Of a DNA stretch of 7,692 bases, positions 5,951 to 7,692 are shown one piece after another. The stretch comes from an uncultured Eubacteriales bacterium (GTDB lineage Bacteria > Bacillota > Clostridia > Lachnospirales > Lachnospiraceae), in contig ONWK01000092.1 in the NCBI GenBank assembly GCA_900321505.1, positions 1 through 7,692 on the forward strand, written 5' to 3'. The position numbers were made by a program, and so were the translations under genes. Every line of letters starts with the position of its first letter. Position 1 is the stretch's first letter. Below the pieces are notes generated by a model. It was given only the letters and a program-made list of their open reading frames with translations, had not been told where the DNA came from and made no database searches.

Positions 5951-7138
5951 ATGGACAGAAAACTATTACGCAGCAGGAATATTGCAGATATCAACCGGGT
6001 TTCCGCCCGGTGTCTCCGCGTGGTCATTTATTTCCTGCTGCTTTTCTTTGCATATCTGCTTATACTCGGAGAGTATGATCAATGGATAATTTCAGTGACC
6101 TTCGGTATATGTATAATCCTGGCTCTTATTCCCGCTGCGCTGATCAGTATATTCAAGAAGGAAAGCAGGAGATATACCATACATGTCATGATCATATGTA
6201 CGGTGCTCATTACCATAGTACTGATCACCGAATTTAACAGCTTTGCCTATCCGCTGCTCCTTTTCCCGCTTATCCTGGCTTCCATGTATTATAACCGTAC
6301 CTTTGTGCTTTATACGGCGCTGCTGACTTCGGCGGGAATACTCGGTTCCGCGGTATTTCAGATAAAATTCCCGGAGCTGACGCTGGTTCCTGCATTTAAG
6401 ACCTTTGACAGTGAGTTCATACAGGCAGTCATCCCGCTGATCGTCATCGAGATCACCATGGCTATCATTGCATTCTTCATCGTAGACCGGAATTCGCTGA
6501 TGATCGATAAGTATATCGATACCGCTCTAACCATGCAGCAGAATGAGAATTATCTGATCTATGCCTTCTCGGAGATCAGTGAAAGCAAATCCAAGGAGAC
6601 TGGAGAGCATATCAAGAGAGTAGCCGAATATATGCGTGTGCTCGGACAGGCTTCGGGCTTTGATCCGGAATACTGCGACAAGCTGGCGGCGGGAGCCATG
6701 ATGCATGATATAGGCAAGCTGATGATCCCGGAAGAGATACTTGATAAGCCCTCCAGACTTACTGATGAGGAATATCAGATCATGAAGAATCACGTGCTCT
6801 ACGGTGAGGCCCTTCTGAAGGATTGTCCCGGCGAGATCATGCGCATAGCTTCAACCCTGGCGAAAGAGCATCATGAACGCTGGGACGGATCCGGATATCT
6901 GGGTATGAAGGGGGAGGAGATCGCATATATCGCCAGGATGATCGCAGTCTGCGATGTATTTGATGCACTGACCACCAGCCGCTCGTATAAAAAAGGCTGG
7001 TCAATAGATGATGCATATGCCGAGATCGTAAAGAACAGCGGAAAGCAGTTCGATCCGGCAGTTGTACGGCTCTTCATCGCTAATTTTGATAAGATCAGAG
7101 AGATTTACAAACGCATACCTGAAAAAGAGGTTTCTTAA
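5951..7138 (+). CDS. Membrane HD-GYP domain protein, probable cyclic-di-GMP phosphodiesterase
   Basis: 395 residues. The N-terminal half has about six membrane helices (roughly 22-39, 45-67, 75-94, 98-113, 117-135, 156-178), a sensor-like region I cannot assign to a named family. A linker leads to an HD-GYP domain (about 205-385). Motif residues are present: H220 (GEHIKRV), the HD pair H252/D253 in MHDIGK with K256, H281 (NHVLYGEALL), HHERWDGSGYLG with H307, H308, E309, D312, G315 and Y316, and D335/D338 in CDVFDAL. The third signature residue is Leu (L317) instead of Pro, giving 'GYL'; all metal-binding residues are kept, so activity is expected. Such domains hydrolyse cyclic-di-GMP; some act on other cyclic dinucleotides. 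The start at 5951 has AGAGGG 10 nt upstream. It shares a promoter with the small ORF upstream and probably a transcript with the gene 41 bp downstream. Confidence 0.9.
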   Translation: MDRKLLRSRNIADINRVSARCLRVVIYFLLLFFAYLLILGEYDQWIISVTFGICIILALIPAALISIFKKESRRYTIHVMIICTVLITIVLITEFNSFAYPLLLFPLILASMYYNRTFVLYTALLTSAGILGSAVFQIKFPELTLVPAFKTFDSEFIQAVIPLIVIEITMAIIAFFIVDRNSLMIDKYIDTALTMQQNENYLIYAFSEISESKSKETGEHIKRVAEYMRVLGQASGFDPEYCDKLAAGAMMHDIGKLMIPEEILDKPSRLTDEEYQIMKNHVLYGEALLKDCPGEIMRIASTLAKEHHERWDGSGYLGMKGEEIAYIARMIAVCDVFDALTTSRSYKKGWSIDDAYAEIVKNSGKQFDPAVVRLFIANFDKIREIYKRIPEKEVS

Positions 7139-7147
7139 AATCCTATG

Positions 7148-7164
7148 CCGGATAACAGGTCCGG
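7148..7164 (+). other. Small CCGGA/TCCGG hairpin before the last gene
   Basis: CCGGA (7148-7152) pairs with TCCGG (7160-7164) around a 7-nt loop, in the 41-bp gap between the HD-GYP gene and the next ORF. It ends 15 nt before the ATG at 7180 and covers part of the GGTGG (7163-7167) that could serve as ribosome binding site. A short stem, so modest support. Confidence 0.35.
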
Positions 7165-7179
7165 TGGAAAGCAGGAAAA

Positions 7180-7509
7180 ATGTACCGTGTTATGAATGAA
7201 TACCTTGCAAAGGTCAAGATAGATATAGATGTGAGATTCTCCCAGAAGCTGGATCTTTTTCTGGCTGACAGGCCGGAGATATCCAAGTACTGTATCAACG
7301 TAAATTATAATAAGTACGTCGTTGATGTGCATCTGAAGGAATTCTCCGTTGAAGAAGCTGAAAGGCTGTTCTGCCTTCTGCAGGCGGCGGTTGCCTGCCC
7401 TTATTCGCATATGTCCCTCAGGTATAATGAGGGCGATGTTGTAAGGTATCGTTTTGTAACCTGTAATGAAGAAAAGAAGGGAACATATATGGATCTTATC
7501 TTTTCGTAG
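7180..7509 (+). CDS. Protein of unknown function, 109 residues
   Basis: I do not recognise this protein. It is soluble, with no signal peptide or membrane helix, and looks like a compact alpha/beta fold. Residues 1-30 are probably helical (YLAKVKIDIDVRFSQKLDLFL), followed by a strand-like INVNYNKYVVDVHL segment (about 39-52), a helix with SVEEAERLFCLLQAAV (about 56-71), and a strand-rich end (SHMSLRYNEGDVVRYRFV, then YMDLIF). Cysteines at about 38, 65, 73 and 95 show no clear metal-site spacing. The start at 7180 has AGGA only 3 nt upstream and GGTGG 12 nt upstream, so the exact start is uncertain; ATG at 7192 is the alternative. It lies 41 bp after the HD-GYP gene with no terminator between and is closed by a strong terminator, so it is likely the last gene of that unit. 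Confidence 0.7.
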   Translation: MYRVMNEYLAKVKIDIDVRFSQKLDLFLADRPEISKYCINVNYNKYVVDVHLKEFSVEEAERLFCLLQAAVACPYSHMSLRYNEGDVVRYRFVTCNEEKKGTYMDLIFS

Positions 7510-7525
7510 GTAATGAATTTTTTTC

Positions 7526-7556
7526 CGGCCCGGGTCTTTCGGATCCGGGTCGTTTT
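7526..7556 (+). terminator. Strong intrinsic terminator closing the HD-GYP unit
   Basis: An 11-bp GC-rich stem pairs 7526-7536 (CGGCCCGGGTC) with 7542-7552 (GGATCCGGGTCG read from 7541), including two G-U pairs, around a 5-nt TTTCG loop. TTTT follows at 7553-7556. It starts 16 bp after the stop codon of the last gene. Confidence 0.85.
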
Positions 7557-7645
7557 ACGTTATATGAGCCATAACAGTCCATTCGTTTTGTTTTGAGCTG
7601 GCTTGCCTGCAGAAAAAATGAAATGATAATAGTCCGAACAAATGT

Positions 7646-7674
7646 TTGCAATTTGCCGTGAGCTGTGTTAATAT
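7646..7674 (+). promoter_or_regulatory. Probable promoter for a gene beyond the right edge
   Basis: TTGCAA (7646-7651) and TAATAT (7669-7674) are separated by 17 bp, and TGT at 7666-7668 supplies an extended -10 TGn. Each hexamer matches consensus at four of six positions. Lying between a terminator and the window end, it fits the start of a new unit to the right. The rest of 7557-7692 is AT-rich, with no ORF or RNA gene that I can support. Confidence 0.5.
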
Positions 7675-7692
7675 AGAAATATCCATAAGATC

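Noticed and set aside
7135..7410. Minus-strand open frame of 91 codons opposite the last gene
   Set aside because: It is antisense to the 109-residue ORF, which has a better context (operon position and terminator), and shows no ribosome binding site.
7567..7603. AGCCA/TGGCT inverted repeat after the last terminator
   Set aside because: A 5-bp match over a 27-nt loop is expected by chance.

Overview
The window reads as a chromosomal housekeeping stretch from a mid-GC anaerobic Firmicute, most likely a member of the Lachnospiraceae (Butyrivibrio/Roseburia-like). This rests on the style of the proteins (a class I ketol-acid reductoisomerase, a PolA with a dead proofreading domain, a divergent CoaE with an 'EAALLVQDGY' segment, an AIM24-family protein), on strong GGAG-type ribosome binding sites, and on SigA-like promoters. 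The taxonomy is inference; no rRNA or tRNA is present. All genes lie on the + strand. I see no mobile element, CRISPR array or tRNA.

Layout. (1) 1-567 is the 3' part of ilvC (branched-chain amino acid synthesis), closed by a clear intrinsic terminator at 604-643. (2) An extended -10 promoter at 697-705 opens a two-gene unit: an AIM24-family protein (736-1566) and a single-pass membrane protein with an N-terminal Hx3Cx2C anti-sigma-type zinc finger (1637-2269). Two back-to-back hairpins lie in the gap between them, and a weak terminator-like hairpin straddles the second gene's stop codon. (3) polA (start best placed at 2381) and coaE (start best placed at 4995) overlap by 14 bp and are probably translationally coupled. 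(4) A good SigA promoter (TTGACG, 17 bp, TAGAAT; 5638-5666) drives a 64-residue two-helix membrane peptide (5719-5913), a six-helix membrane HD-GYP protein (5951-7138; probable cyclic-di-GMP phosphodiesterase), and a 109-residue protein of unknown function (7180-7509). This unit ends at a strong terminator (7526-7556). A further promoter-like site at 7646-7674 points out of the window.

How the genes work together. ilvC, polA and coaE are independent core functions (amino acid synthesis, DNA repair and Okazaki fragment processing, CoA synthesis). The more interesting parts are the two signalling-like units. One is the anti-sigma-like membrane protein with no sigma factor beside it. The other is the HD-GYP unit, whose first small ORF resembles the cut-off N-terminal membrane segment of a larger sensor protein and is joined to the HD-GYP gene by a short junction containing alternative RNA pairings near the ribosome binding site. 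No wholly new system is demonstrated; these two units are the best candidates for a second look.
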